Of a DNA stretch of 64,000 bases, positions 36,626-48,215 are shown piece after piece. Origin of the DNA: Pilaira anomala. Its lineage: Eukaryota > Mucoromycota > Mucoromycetes > Mucorales > Mucoraceae. Position 1 is the stretch's first letter. The number at the start of each line of letters is the position of its first letter. The stretch lies in NCBI GenBank assembly GCA_025716855.1, contig JAIXMQ010000014.1, positions 355,001 through 419,000 of the forward strand, written 5' to 3'. Both the position numbers and the translations under genes were made by a program. Under the pieces are notes generated by a model. It was not told where the DNA came from and did no database searches. It was given only the letters and a program-made list of their open reading frames with translations.

Positions 36626-36814
36626 GAAAGAATATATATATATATAAAAGAGAAAGAAAAAGAGAGAAAACAATAACAACAAAAATTTGAAAGAAACTAA
36701 AAAACCAAGATATAAAATCTATTTTTGGGACTTATTGGACTCCTACTTTCTTCCTTTTTTGCTGCACGTGAATCAAAAGCTTTTCCTGTTATTGTTGTCG
36801 TGTTTCTATTTGAA
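36626..36814. promoter_or_regulatory. Short bidirectional promoter (Munc13-like / rhomboid-like)
   Basis: Only 189 bp separate two opposed start codons, so promoter elements and 5' leaders must overlap. It is A/T-rich, with (AT)n and GA-rich sequence on the side of the minus-strand gene. Confidence 0.55.
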
Positions 36815-37895
36815 ATGAACGCTAATAATAACAATAATAATAATACAAATGCAACTAGTGTCTTTATAGACCATGTTAAACAAGTCTTATTAACATTACC
36901 TCCAGTAACCAAATTCACTTTACTCTTTCCAGCTCTATTTCTTATTATTGATGCCTTTACTTCTTTATCCTCTTTTATCTACCTTGAATCCGATCTCGTT
37001 TTATATCATTTACAAAGTACATAAAAAAAAAAGTATACTAAAGTGTTGTCAATATGAAACTAACTAGATACTATGTACATACAGTTCAAAGATTGTTCTT
37101 ATATCCTATTGCGTCAAAGTCTTTATTGGAAATGGTGATTATCACATTTTGGTTATTTCCAGAAATATACAAGGCAGAAAAAAGAATGGGAACATTACGC
37201 CTGATATGGACATTATTAACATTACTTACTATCATACCAGCCATCATTTATTGTATTGCAATTCATTTCTTATCAGTTTTCTCACCTGATTTTGGATTTG
37301 GTCTTGCAAGATATTATGGTATGGCAGGTTGGGTAGTTGGTTTAGTGATTATTAACTATTTGAAGCAAGAAGGTGAATCAGATAGAATGTAAGTTTTTTT
37401 TTGTTTAAACAATTGTATGTATTTTTAACTTGGACGCATTATATATTTTAGGATTGCGGGGTCAATCCGTATTCCCAATAAAGTATGGCCTGTCATCGTA
37501 CTAGTCTTTTTCGTATTTCTTGCTCCTGGTGCCTCATTTATATTGAATCTCTCTGCAGCATTACTTGGATTTGTTTGTAAGTGAACGAATAAATATATAA
37601 TTATTATTTAATTCTAAAATTTAAAACTTCTCCAAAAAAAGATATCGATGACAAATTTAGTAAATATTTTACACCCTCAGAAGAAACAATTACTGCATTT
37701 GAAGAAAAGTCTTGGTTAAAATGGTTAACTTCATCTCCCAACTTTGTATCTGTTGATTCCAGTGGTGTTTATTTACCCATTATGAATCCACCTTCTTCTT
37801 CTTCAAATCATCTTTTTACTACTACTACTGCCACAACAACCTCACCAGCCACAACCACTCACTTTCCTGGTACTGGTGTACGTCTTGGATCGTAA
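36815..37895 (+). CDS. Rhomboid-like membrane protein, predicted pseudoprotease with C-terminal SHP box
   Basis: Four exons (36815-37016, 37085-37388, 37452-37576, 37642-37895) give 294 residues. An Asn-rich N-terminus precedes about six TM helices with rhomboid landmarks (IQRLFLYPI, KAEKRMGTLRLIW in the first loop region, YYGMAGWVVGL, GASFILNLSAALLGFVY). The nucleophile motif GxSG reads GMAG (Ala148), and the catalytic-His position before LSAALLG is Asn201, so proteolysis is not expected. The C-terminus FPGTGVRLGS (285-294) fits the SHP box that docks Cdc48/p97, found in derlins and Rbd2. A role in ER/Golgi quality control or Dsc-type protein extraction is therefore likely. It ends 91 bp from the convergent SNRNP40 gene. 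Confidence 0.8.
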
Positions 37896-37986
37896 TAATA
37901 ATAATAACAATTTAACCAAATAAACACTCTACTATTTCTTTTTATTTTTTTATTTTTTTATTTTTATTTTTATTATTATTATATTA

Positions 37987-38341
37987 TTACAATTTGGTAG
38001 GTTTGACTTCACCCAAGAAGAGAGTTTTATCAGTACTTGCACTCATAATAATAGGTTCTTTAGGGTGCCAGTCAACATCATTAACACAACCTTTATGACC
38101 AGGTAATTTATAAAGAATCTTTCTACTCTCTACTTGCCAAATAACTACTGATCTATCAGCAGATCCACATGCAATTTGACTACCATCTGTTGCCCAACAA
38201 GGTCGAATCAAATTCTTTTCATAACCATGAGGAGCACCTTCAAATATCTTGAGACAACGATCAGCAGCAGCAAAAGGTTTAATATCCCAAATACGCACTT
38301 TTTTTAATTACATTAGTAACGAAATCTAGGCTTTATATATT

Positions 38342-38378
<37 letters not shown>

Positions 38379-39346
38379 AGTATTATCCATTGAATTTGTC
38401 AACAAATTGTTTCCATCAGGGCTAAGGGACATGCCTGAAATTGTATCCATATGTCCCTTCATTGTATATGCTAATTGATTTTTACGAACATCCCATACTC
38501 TAATATCATTATCAAGACCAGCTGAATAAACCATATCACCAGCATCACTAAATGAGACACTTGTGACTTGATAATCATGTTGAAAGGTACTGACAGCTTC
38601 CTTTGATCTATTATCCCAAATCTTTACTGTACAATCGTCACTACCAGATACAACTAATTCAGGGCCTCTTCTAGCTACTTGACAGCTATTGACAATACCC
38701 GTATGTCCTCTCCATCTACGTGTACGCTCTCCTGTCTTGACATCAAAAATACCAACCGATTTATCGGCTGAACAACTGAATATTTGGTTGGAATCTCTAG
38801 ACCAGTGAATTTCCATAATTGCATTTGTATGTCCCTTTAATACACCATAATTCTTGACTTCGCCATATGTGTTCCATAATACTATTTTGTATCATTTGTG
38901 TTATTTTTATATATATATATATATGTGTGTAAAATCTTGTTATATATACACTTACAGATTTGTCTATCAAAGCCTGCACTAGCAATATATTCTCCAGAAC
39001 GATCGAATTCACAAGAGAAAATTTCACCCTAAAAAAGAATATTACAATATCAGAATCTATTTTTGAGTTGTATATTTCATGTACTTTACATCATGGCCTA
39101 TTAATTGCATTACTGGTGCTTCCAAACCAGAGGTACGCTTAATCTATTTGAACGTGAAAGTTAGCAAAATACATATAAACATATCTACAAAACTATTATG
39201 ACGCGTACTGTTCCAACAATGGCATTCTTTGTACCAGATCTTTCGTTTGATAGAGTAATGAGTGAGCTGTTATTAGGTTCGTTATCTTGTTTCGCGCGCT
39301 TAATAAGTGCTCCAGCAACAGATGTATCTTTTCTTTTCTCTGCCAT
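37987..39346 (-). CDS. SNRNP40: U5 snRNP 40 kDa WD40 protein (SNRNP40/Spf38/Cwf17)
   Basis: Five exons (39346-39209, 39143-39090, 39028-38956, 38881-38378, 38297-37987) give 359 residues, close to the human protein. A short basic N-terminus (LIKRAKQDNE) precedes seven WD40 repeats. Highly similar stretches include EAPVMQLIGHDGEIFSCEF, LLWNTYGEV, INSC-like VNSCQVARRGPELVVSGSDD, YTMKGHMDTISG and ILYKLPGHKGCVNDV. This protein sits beside Prp8 in the U5 snRNP and takes part in spliceosome assembly. The fourth intron begins GT followed by 32 adenines and ends in a poly(A)-AG acceptor. It is divergent from mL50 with 170 bp between starts. Confidence 0.95.
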
Positions 39347-39516
39347 GGTCTTAATAAAAATAAAAAAATAAAAGAGATGAGCTATTTTAAATATTTTTTT
39401 TTTCTCTTCTTTTTCTTAAAGTGTGAGCAAGGACAGTCACGAACCCTATTTTTTTTTTTTAAAAATCTACTTATTGGCAGACCCCCCAGCTCAATTCTTT
39501 TTTTAACAACTTTAAA
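39347..39516. promoter_or_regulatory. Short bidirectional promoter (SNRNP40 / mL50)
   Basis: 170 bp separate the two start codons. The sequence has poly(T) and TTC-rich stretches on the mL50 side. No defined element is claimed. Confidence 0.55.
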
Positions 39517-40139
39517 ATGTTTGCCTGTCAACGTATCGCCTTCGCAGCTAAAAGACAATTACATACCGCACCTGCTATTTTAGCAGAAAGTGAAGGTTTG
39601 TTCGGTAAATTCAACCCTTGGGCCAACAAGAACAAGACAGAGACAGTAGCAACACCTGCTCAACACACCAGCGAAGAAAGTCCTAAAGTCACTTTTAATG
39701 TCAAATATGAAGAAGAAGACGATTTTGTTAGCTGGAAGAGAACTGACATCTTGACTGACCACACAGAGATTGAAACTACAGTAAAATCAGTTATTCTCCA
39801 ACATGTCGCCGGTGCTAACGAAACAAACTGGACAGATTTGCCTATTCAAGATTTAGATACTAAATTCAAGGTACTTATATTTTGTAGATATACTGATAAA
39901 AAGAGAACACGAATAATTAATGATGGATTTTTGTTATATAGGTTTTAAAGGAAAGTATGAAGGAGACTGGTAAAGAAGTACCCAATTATGAATTAAATAG
40001 ATTGCAATCAACAAAGGATGTATTACATTATTTCAAGGAAGGTGGAGCTTTGAATGCTGAAGAATCTACAATTGAAGCTTATTTTGAACAAAATCGTGAT
40101 TCATTACCAAAGAATTTAACATTTATTCATAGAGAATAA
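39517..40139 (+). CDS. MRPL50: Mitochondrial large ribosomal subunit protein mL50
   Basis: Two exons (39517-39870, 39942-40139) give 183 residues. The N-terminus MFACQRIAFAAKRQLHTAPA is an arginine-containing, acid-free presequence typical of mitochondrial import. The C-terminal part, DLDTKFKVLKESMKETGKEV followed by ELNRLQSTKDVLHYFKEG, fits the mL50 family core (tKFkvl..., v.dselh.l.tv.dll.fy). It would be a structural protein of the mitoribosome. The assignment rests on this C-terminal domain. Only 71 bp separate its stop from that of HPS1. Confidence 0.75.
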
Positions 40140-40210
40140 ATAAATATATATAGAAATTGTACAAAAATAATAAAAAAGAGAGAAAGAAAAAAAAAAGAGA
40201 GAGAGTTATT

Positions 40211-42651
40211 TTATAATACACGTTGACTAATATCCTGAAGTAATTTTTGATGCATTTTCCATAATCTATTATCAGGTACTATACTAAAATAAATGGCTAA
40301 TAATTCTTGATGTGGATTGACACGCTGGTATAAAAAGTAATATTCTCGGTTACTGGATTGCTGTAATGCTCTAGTTTTTATTGGATCATAACGATAAGAT
40401 AATCCCATCTGTAACAATTGCTGGCACTATTACATTGAGATTTTAGATTATTTGTTCATTTTATATATATATATATAAGAAATAGAAACTTACAAGTTTT
40501 TTCAGGTTCTTCTCGCTAGGCCATTTCCATGCACATTGATCTGAGGATGTGGTATTATAATATTTTCCAAATACTTCATGTAATAGTTCATGGTTTTTAT
40601 CAAGTTCATTTAAATCAACAAGAGCAGGAGAAACCATAATACCTCGATTGAAATGAACGAAATGAACCAAACCAGGATAAGTTACTGCAAATGATAAATT
40701 TGTGAAATGTGTAGCTTCTTTGGTTAATAAAAAGGGTGTAAAATCAGATAGAGAAGATCGAAGTTGTGATTTGAATAATTTAACTTGACTTGACATTGGT
40801 TTCCATGGTATATTAGAAGGCTTATTCTGGAGTAATTGTAGTGAGTACATACGAATAATAAACAAATATACATATATGTATACATATATACCTTATCTGG
40901 ATCATCTTTACAAACAACAACAGAACATAATCCATCACTCAACAGGATAATTATAAAATTTGCCAAATAAACACGACCATCAGCTTTAATCCAACGTCTA
41001 ACCAATTTGACATCATCTGTTTGATCCAAATAGCTCGTTTCACCATTAATCAAATTTGTCAACATATGCTTTAAAGAAGAGTCTTCATTATTATTTGAAG
41101 ATAAACTTTGAGATCTAGAACGATGTGTTGGAGAAGAAGGGGCAGAAAGAATTCTATCATAATCAAATGGATTAAATGAAGCAGTTGCTTTTGTTGTTTG
41201 TGTGGTAGAATCAGATGGAACACTACTGGATAAAAATGGCATATTATATTGATGATCATCCATATTTAGTACATCCGCAATCGCTTGTGGTTTCAGATGG
41301 GTATTGGGTAACATTAAGTTAGAAGGTGTTCTCATATCATTTAATGGTGACTTTACTAAATGATGTGTCAAATTGTTAGTGATTGGATTACTCCAATAAG
41401 ATATAGAGGAATCTGACGATACAATTGTTACGGAGGATGCGGACTTTTCCCTAATTTTAAAAGGAGTCGAACTTGAATTAGCGTCGTACACATATGCAAG
41501 GGACGATTGATGACTAGAAGTTGTAGTTGTGGCAGAATTAGTAGATGATGTAGGTGACGCGTTATTTACAAGTGTTGTAGTAGTCGTTGTATTATTAGTA
41601 ACAGTAGAAGTACTTGTTGTAGTAGGACTAAAGTAGAAATGTTAAAATATATTGTACTTCTACATATGTAGACTAATATACTTTACGTTGATGATATATT
41701 TTGCGGTAATGTGGTAGATCGAATGGTATTTCCTGTTTATACTAAAAAGTAAATAATTACCCACATGGTTAATTTTCAATTTTCTTTTTTTTACCTGTCT
41801 CATGCTTCTCTTGTAAATAATGTGATACTAATAGTTTCAAAAAATAAATAAAATCGTCAGGTAACTCATCTGTATTACGACATTGTGCTACAATCTTTTC
41901 TCTAGCAAATAAGAAACAATAAGCCCAAGTTGTAGTTGTTGTAGTTTTAGTCATTTCGTTAAAGTCAAACGATTGGTGCTTAGGTCTAGAAGAAAAGAAC
42001 GAGTTCCGGTTGTGAGCAGATTGTTGTTGACTGTGATGAATAAAGGTTGCATTACAACAGCTCAATATATTTTCTGTTAAACGAGACCTAAGTTCCTCGC
42101 TCACTTGCACCTGTTCACTGGAACACAAGGCGTCACAAGAACGGATTGAAAGCTTTCCGTTAGTATAAAGGAATGGTAACTGTGATAAACAAGTACGGAT
42201 TTCGGTAGGTGATATTTTACTGGTACGAGAGTTGCCTTGGATATGTAAAGACCAATGAGGCCCGAAATGAAACTTTATAAAATTGTGCATCACTTTCAAA
42301 TGGAGTTGTAACAAGTTTGTAGGTATATTTTTCTTTTTAGTACAGGCTACATATAATAAACTTTGTTGCTAACATAACATTTTATATAATGAATAATTGT
42401 ATTTGTTATGAATTTTTTTCCTTTTTTTTTTATTTATCTACCTCTTTAAATACAACCGTTTTGTTTCCAACCTTGATATACTGAATTACGTTATTGAGAT
42501 TAGCTTTAATCAAGTCCTTAATGACAAGTAAAGGTAGGTAACGAATTCGTTGACTTTCATTAATAGAACCGCTAGTAGAGTCTTTTCTTTTTATTTGTAC
42601 TGATTGGTAAAGAACTGTTCCCAGTTTATTTATTATAAGATAGTTTGTCAT
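40211..42651 (-). CDS. HPS1: HPS1-like trilongin protein (BLOC-3 Rab32/38 GEF subunit)
   Basis: Six exons (42651-42442, 42368-41795, 41732-41687, 41627-40892, 40826-40494, 40426-40211) give 704 residues, nearly the length of human HPS1. The first longin-like block starts MTNYLIINKLGTVLYQS and includes LQLHLKVMHNFIKFHFG. The second contains WAYCFLFAREKIVAQC and LPDDFIYFLKLLVSHYLQ. A Ser/Thr-rich, low-complexity insert follows. The C-terminal block holds the best HPS1 match: VTYPGLVHFVHFNRGIMVSP, YYFLYQRVNPHQELLAIYFS and IVPDNRLWKMHQKL. HPS1 pairs with HPS4 to activate Rab32/38 in lysosome-related organelle traffic and is related to Mon1-Ccz1. Rab activation in vacuolar traffic is the likely role here. 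Confidence 0.82.
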
Positions 42652-42780
42652 TTTAATATTTATAAAAGGAAAAAAGCAAAAAAAAAGGCTTTACAACACT
42701 CCGAAGTTTTTTATGTTAAATTGAATTTCTGGCAAAATGTATTACCTTATTTGATAATAACTCCTTTTTTATTTTTGAAA

Positions 42781-43645
42781 TCAAACTGCTCTTTTAACTT
42801 CAAAGAAACGCTTAAGATAATAAACTTGCCACAAGCAAACAGAGCTTAATAATCCAAGTTGAGCAATCGACCACCATTTTACACGAGAATTAGTACTTTC
42901 AGCAGCTTTTTTTTTTTTTTGCATGTTAGTATCATTTTAAAAAACTTTATTTCTTTGTGAATTCAGGTACTTACTATCTCTGTGTTGACGTTCTCTGTAA
43001 ACAATATATTCCTGTTGTACTTTGACAGCAAAGATACTATCAGCTAATTCGGCAATTTCTCTTTCAAGGGGATCAGTAGTTTCTGAAAATTACATCATCT
43101 TAATTTACATGCATACAATTTTACAGAAATATCTCAACAAATTACCTTTAACACTATCATGAACCTTTTGAAAGTTTTCATGAACATTGAAAGCAATTCT
43201 CTTTTCACTAAGAGCAGAGAATTCATTACTGAAACAATAAATATGTCTTCCTTCCACACGTGCGTGATAAGTATGTGTATCGGATGTAGTGCGAACAGTA
43301 CTAATAACAATAGCTGCATTTGGATCACTCATCTAAATATTTTGATTAAAAAAAAACACTATATCTATTCCAAAAAAGAAACTCACCCAGAAATCAATAT
43401 CGAGATTTCCACCGTGATTAACCTAATAACATGTACCGAGATTATGTCAATAATAATTATGAAAAAAAAAAAAATAGGTTCAAGGAGAAAAAACCATTTA
43501 CTTCGTAACTAATTGTAACTCTTTCTCCAACTTCTAAATCTTCAAAATAACAATCCAATCCACCAGCTTCAATGTCAACTGACATTGTATAGACATGCTG
43601 TATAATAAGCAAGAGACTTGCAATTACCAACAAGAGACGATTCAT
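42781..43645 (-). CDS. EMP24: p24 family cargo receptor (Emp24/TMED2, beta subfamily)
   Basis: Five exons (43645-43502, 43422-43387, 43332-43146, 43082-42975, 42905-42781) give 199 residues. A signal peptide (LLLVIASLLLIIQHVYT) leads into a GOLD domain with its two cysteines (GLDCYFEDLEVGERVTISYE; GRHIYCFSNEFSA). A membrane-proximal coiled coil follows (REIAELADSIFAVKVQQEYI), then HRDTAESTNSRVKWWS, one TM helix and the cytosolic tail YYLKRFFEVKRAV. The FF pair is the COPII-binding signal, and the tail matches TMED2. The protein cycles between ER and Golgi and loads GPI-anchored proteins into vesicles. The last intron has a poly(A)-AG acceptor instead of a pyrimidine tract. Confidence 0.93.
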
Positions 43646-44627
43646 CTTAATAAATAACAAAAAAGAAGGGCTAAACGATTCAAAAAGGTATTGGCTGGAA
43701 AATAACTTTTGTTAGAAGCGGATTTTTAATTACTGTTTTCTTCTTGATACTTATGTTGTACAATACTCACTGTGTAAATCGTTTCGTAAAGCAAGTATAC
43801 AATCAAAAATTAACTAGATCATAATTTAAAAAACAACCTTCATTACATCCTACTTATTTCGAGTTACTTGTGGCAATCGCTTTTTAATGTATATCATTTC
43901 GTCAGATTACCTTATTTACTTTTATATTTATTGAAGGGATAAGGCTAATACTTCTGCTCAACCACGGCGAACAAGCCGAAGGGAAAACGGTAATGTAAAT
44001 ACATTGCTACATTAAAATAGCCGAGACTAGAGTAAAGAGGAAAGAATATCTCTTAATCGAAAAAGACAGATAAGTTATCTTTGACATGTACACGCCATTT
44101 TTTGTACATATTGTATATCACTGAAAAAGAGAGCCAGAACATCCGTCATGTATTTCAATCTCTGTATATCTGATATAGTCATCGCCATAATTAATCCCTT
44201 TAGAGATGCATAAAAAGTGATATTGACACATGTCTGTATTGCATTTAAGCTTCATATCAAAAGTTGCATCCGATAATAAACATAATAATTGCCATTTTTA
44301 TAGACAGAACAACGACAAAGTAACCGAAACAATAAAGCCTCCTTTGATCTCGACTAGTTACACTATATACAATAGGAGTTTTATGTATGTATTTGCTTGA
44401 TACAATTAGATCGGATCATTCCAAAATTAGATCGCCATCGCAATTGCCGTAAAGTTTTATAAAACTACAAACCACAAGATTGTGTGCATATAAAACCTGG
44501 ATCAATCATTTAATATTTGTGTGATAAAAAAACTTCTTTATTTATCTTGTTCAAAAAGGAGAAAACATAACTAAAATGTTTCATACATTCATAACAAAAA
44601 AAAAGGAAATACAGTTTATCATTTTTT
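43646..44627. other. Intergenic region upstream of p24
   Basis: Less repetitive than most spacers in the window. Only short A/T runs are seen and no open frame has recognisable content. It probably holds the p24 promoter and the 3' flank of the Cys-rich gene. Confidence 0.5.
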
Positions 44628-45505
44628 CTAATATATTGGAACTTTCTTTGACATTTTTTCCTGGGCTATCTTTGACTGATGTAAACATGCTGGACAGATT
44701 ATTTTTGCTTCAAGATAATCAAGATGAGTTTTTGTTATACAATGGCCACCTTTCTCTGTTGCCCTACAGTTTTTAGTACAATGACAACAGACCCAGGTTT
44801 TTTTGTCTTGGTCTTGAAGGATCGTTTTCTTTCGTTCTTGAGATACTAAGCTCAATTGGCCTTGCTCATTTTCGATAGGATTTATTGGCAAATTAGAACA
44901 TCGAATAAGCTTGTTAGGAAGTCTTTGAAATGTCTGAGATCCTATATATATTTATACAAATGAAATAAATGTTTCAGAAAAAAAAAATACTTGCCAGGTG
45001 TATACCTTTTTGAAAGCCATTACCTTTTGAATCTGTGATAGAAAGATCGCCAAACACAGAAACATTTGATTTCACTACATGTTTCGTAGTATTCACTGAG
45101 GCAATTTTGCTTTCATTACAATAACAGGTTTTATATGGTTTACCATCGTGTTTATTTCTTGGTATATCATAACTAACATAAGATTCTTCATCTTTTATCT
45201 CATATCCAACAATCTGTTCCTCTGAATAAATTGGCTGATTACTCGGTCTCGAATTATGGGGGAATCTGTTAGTCCAAGTATCTGGTATAGGTGGTTTCAC
45301 TTCAAATCTAAGGTCTTTTCCTGCTGGCGCTTGCCTTTGATATTTTAGCTCTGATATTATATCTTTACGAACAGACCATTCACTAGCACTGACTTCTACT
45401 CGTTTTGCTTTTTTCTTTCCAATTTGGCTATTTCAGAATAGTAGTGATAAAATGTTAAATCCAGTATACATATTTCTTTATACATTATATTTACTCGAGC
45501 CTCAT
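44628..45505 (-). CDS. Unrecognised Cys-rich protein with C-terminal zinc-finger-like region
   Basis: Three exons (45505-45495, 45427-45006, 44941-44628) give 248 residues with consistent phases. The N-terminal half is basic, then mixed polar (ASEWSVRKDIISELKYQ, VKPPIPDTWTNRF). A CYC pair (KTCYCNES) sits near the middle. The C-terminal part has WVCCHCTKNC, GGHCITKTHLDYLEA and KIICPACLHQ, i.e. paired cysteines plus His that could bind one or two zinc ions, somewhat like a degenerate RING or treble clef. I do not recognise the family. The first exon is only 11 nt, placed because its GTAAAT donor restores frame. A further upstream exon is possible because an AG precedes the ATG. Confidence 0.6.
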
Positions 45506-46060
45506 TTCCTATAATAATAAAAAGTTTACTAAATGTTTTTTAAAAGTAAAGAAGAGAAAATCTTTAGGAAAAATGATGAATAAACAAAAGAAAAGAAAAG
45601 AAATAAGTCAACGCTTTCAATCTAAAGTACTCTACTTTTTTTTTAGTGATTAACTAGTTTTTAGCAGGTTCCATACACTAATATTTTATTTTATTCAAGT
45701 GTTGTTTAAGCATAAATATACAAAGAGACAAAGACAAAACAAAAACAAAAACAAAAAAAAAATTGCATACTGACAACAAATGTGAATCAAGATTTCCTTT
45801 ATTGAATGTGTGCACTATTTATGTTGATCTTATATATAACTGACCATTACATATACGTCGACAGCCTTTTCTTCGTATACTATTGAGTGATATACAAAAA
45901 GATAAAATACACAATTCATATATAATATTATCAGACTATCTGTATTAGCTATTAGAATAGTGAACGTTATTTATCTAGTTTTTTTTTTTAAAAAAAAAGA
46001 CCCTACATACTATTATGGCTCATTTTTATTTATACAACATCTAAAATCTTATATTTAATT
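45506..46060. other. Spacer between the P450 and Cys-rich genes
   Basis: AT-rich, with A-rich (AAAAC)n-like sequence near 45738-45762. Serves as the 3' flank of the P450 and the promoter side of the Cys-rich gene. No gene is seen. Confidence 0.5.
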
Positions 46061-46233
46061 TCAATATCTTTTTTGAAAAGCTATATCTAATTCATAAGGA
46101 CTTAAAATAATGTATCCACGAGTAACGACACCGTTTTTATGAATGGAGTTTTCAGGCGTTGACCATGTATATTTACGCACTATATGTATGCAAAGAAAGA
46201 AAAAAAATTAGTATCTATGACAACAAATATCTA

Positions 46234-46270
<37 letters not shown>

Positions 46271-48215
46271 ACAAAGCATTGACAACATGACACGTTGCTC
46301 AACTAAACTAAATTTCATTCCAATACATTGTCTTCCACCATAGCCAAAAGGAAACCAGTTACTATTCTCACCTCCATTTTCTGCAAATCGATCAGGATTG
46401 AATTCTTTACTGTTCTTCCAAACCTTTTCACTATGATGAGAGTTAAAAAGACCAATATTTACAGCTGTGTTTTTAGGAATAAAGGTTCCTGATATATCTG
46501 TATCCTCTCTTGTAAAACGAGGAAAGGTAATGGGCAAAGGTCCATTTATTCTTAAGGTCTAAATATAATGTCCAAAAAAGTTAAATACACATTTCATATA
46601 TTTCATTTCTTTTTTTTTTTTTTTTTTTTTTTTACCTCTTTAATAATCTGATTGATATAAGTCATTTGGTTAGTTTCTCCAATTGTGGGTAATACGTCCA
46701 TTGATTCATTGCCCAGAATACCCAATGCTTCTTCTCTTGCTCTTTGTTGAATTTCCTATAGAAAGAAAAAAATGGGAGGGTTAATTTGGAGAGATATACA
46801 TTTTCTTAATCTGGATACGAACGGGATGCTTTGCCAAATAATGAATTGCAAAAGTAAGGGCACTAGCAGTAGTATCATGGCCTTTTTTTTTTTTCATTGT
46901 TAAAATTAAATCTTATTTTTAACTATATCTAGATGTTTCTTACCAGCAAGAAAGAATATAAGTAAATTACTCTGCATATAAAAAACACATAAGTTAAAAA
47001 GTATATAAGATATTTAATTTTTTTTTTTTAAGTCTTACCCTTAATTCCATATTGGTCATATTACCCTCACCTCGGTTTACGCTTTCAATCATCAAGGTCA
47101 GCAAATCCTTTTCGTTCTCTTCCAATTCACTGTTTTGAAGATCTCCATTTTTGACCAGGTCTCGTTTATTTTCAATCACATTATTTATCATTTCAAAAAA
47201 ACGATCCATTTCCTCATGTATTTTTACACGCTTTGGAAACATCCAAACGTATTTTTGATCCAATTTAGGGAACAAAAAAAAGAAAGGGTCACGCATACCT
47301 GTATTACATATATTATAAGTACGTACCCAAGCACTATCACGATCAAGAATAGCATTGAATTCAAACCCTTTAAGAATTAAAGTGTTAGTTTCAGCAATCA
47401 ACATAATGAATCCAATTATATATTTATACCAAAACCAGCCCTTCCAATTGCCTCTAATGTCCAACGTTCCATTAGATCTGATACATTCACCGTAGTATCC
47501 ATCGTTTCCATAGCTTTAAACATATCTTGAGTCAGTTTACCAAATAATTTTACAGGCTGAGAACGATGAAAGGCTGGATTCACTACCTTTCTTTGTGCTC
47601 TCCAGGGATGACCGTTTAATGTAAGAACATTGGGACCGCCAATAAATTTTGCAAAAATTGATGTTTCTGTGCCAGCGTCTGCTGGTATTTTTGGGAATAT
47701 TTCTACGAAAAAAAAAAAGATACTTAATGTCAAGTTTCTTTTTATCAGGAAGTGTGTAAATATACTTACCAGGCTTGAGTAATACTTGTTTTGCCTTCTC
47801 TGGATCACATACATACACTTCCCATCCAGCTCTCCCATATTCCTAAATTATTTAAAATACATAAATTGAGAAACGAATGCATTTTTTTTTTTTAGTTACA
47901 AATAAATACCAGATAGAGCCCGTTGTTCTCTGGGGCATCAACGACAGGAATTAATTTACGATAGGATCGGTCCCAGTAGGTTTCGCCCATCAAGGCTGAT
48001 TTAAGAATAACTAAAGGGCTGATGTATGGAAGATGACGAAGGTTTTGAGGAGGTTTCAAAACCTTTTCTCGGAATAGCATAATAGCATACAGGACAACAG
48101 CTGTGCTGATAGCAATTACCTTATTTCTATGTGTCAACTTAGGGGCATATTGGTCGTAGAGAGTAACCACAAAATCCAATTTCTCTTGTGATAAAATTGA
48201 GTTTATTAAAGACAT
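46061..48215 (-). CDS. Cytochrome P450 monooxygenase, CYP509-like
   Basis: Nine exons (48215-47910, 47842-47770, 47702-47430, 47367-47039, 46971-46944, 46881-46823, 46755-46636, 46558-46273, 46179-46061) give 530 residues. There is an N-terminal membrane anchor (VIAISTAVVLYAIMLF), a C-helix WRAQRK, the I-helix oxygen-binding motif AGHDTTA, the K-helix ExxR in KETLRI, a PERF-like FNPDRF, and the haem loop FPFGYGGRQCIGMKF with its cysteine ligand. All essential residues are present. The subfamily is suggested by the Mucoromycota context, because CYP509 is common there. The substrate is unknown, and no biosynthetic neighbours suggest a pathway. Introns 7 and 8 carry poly(A) of 24 and 31 nt next to their 5' splice sites. 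Confidence 0.9.
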
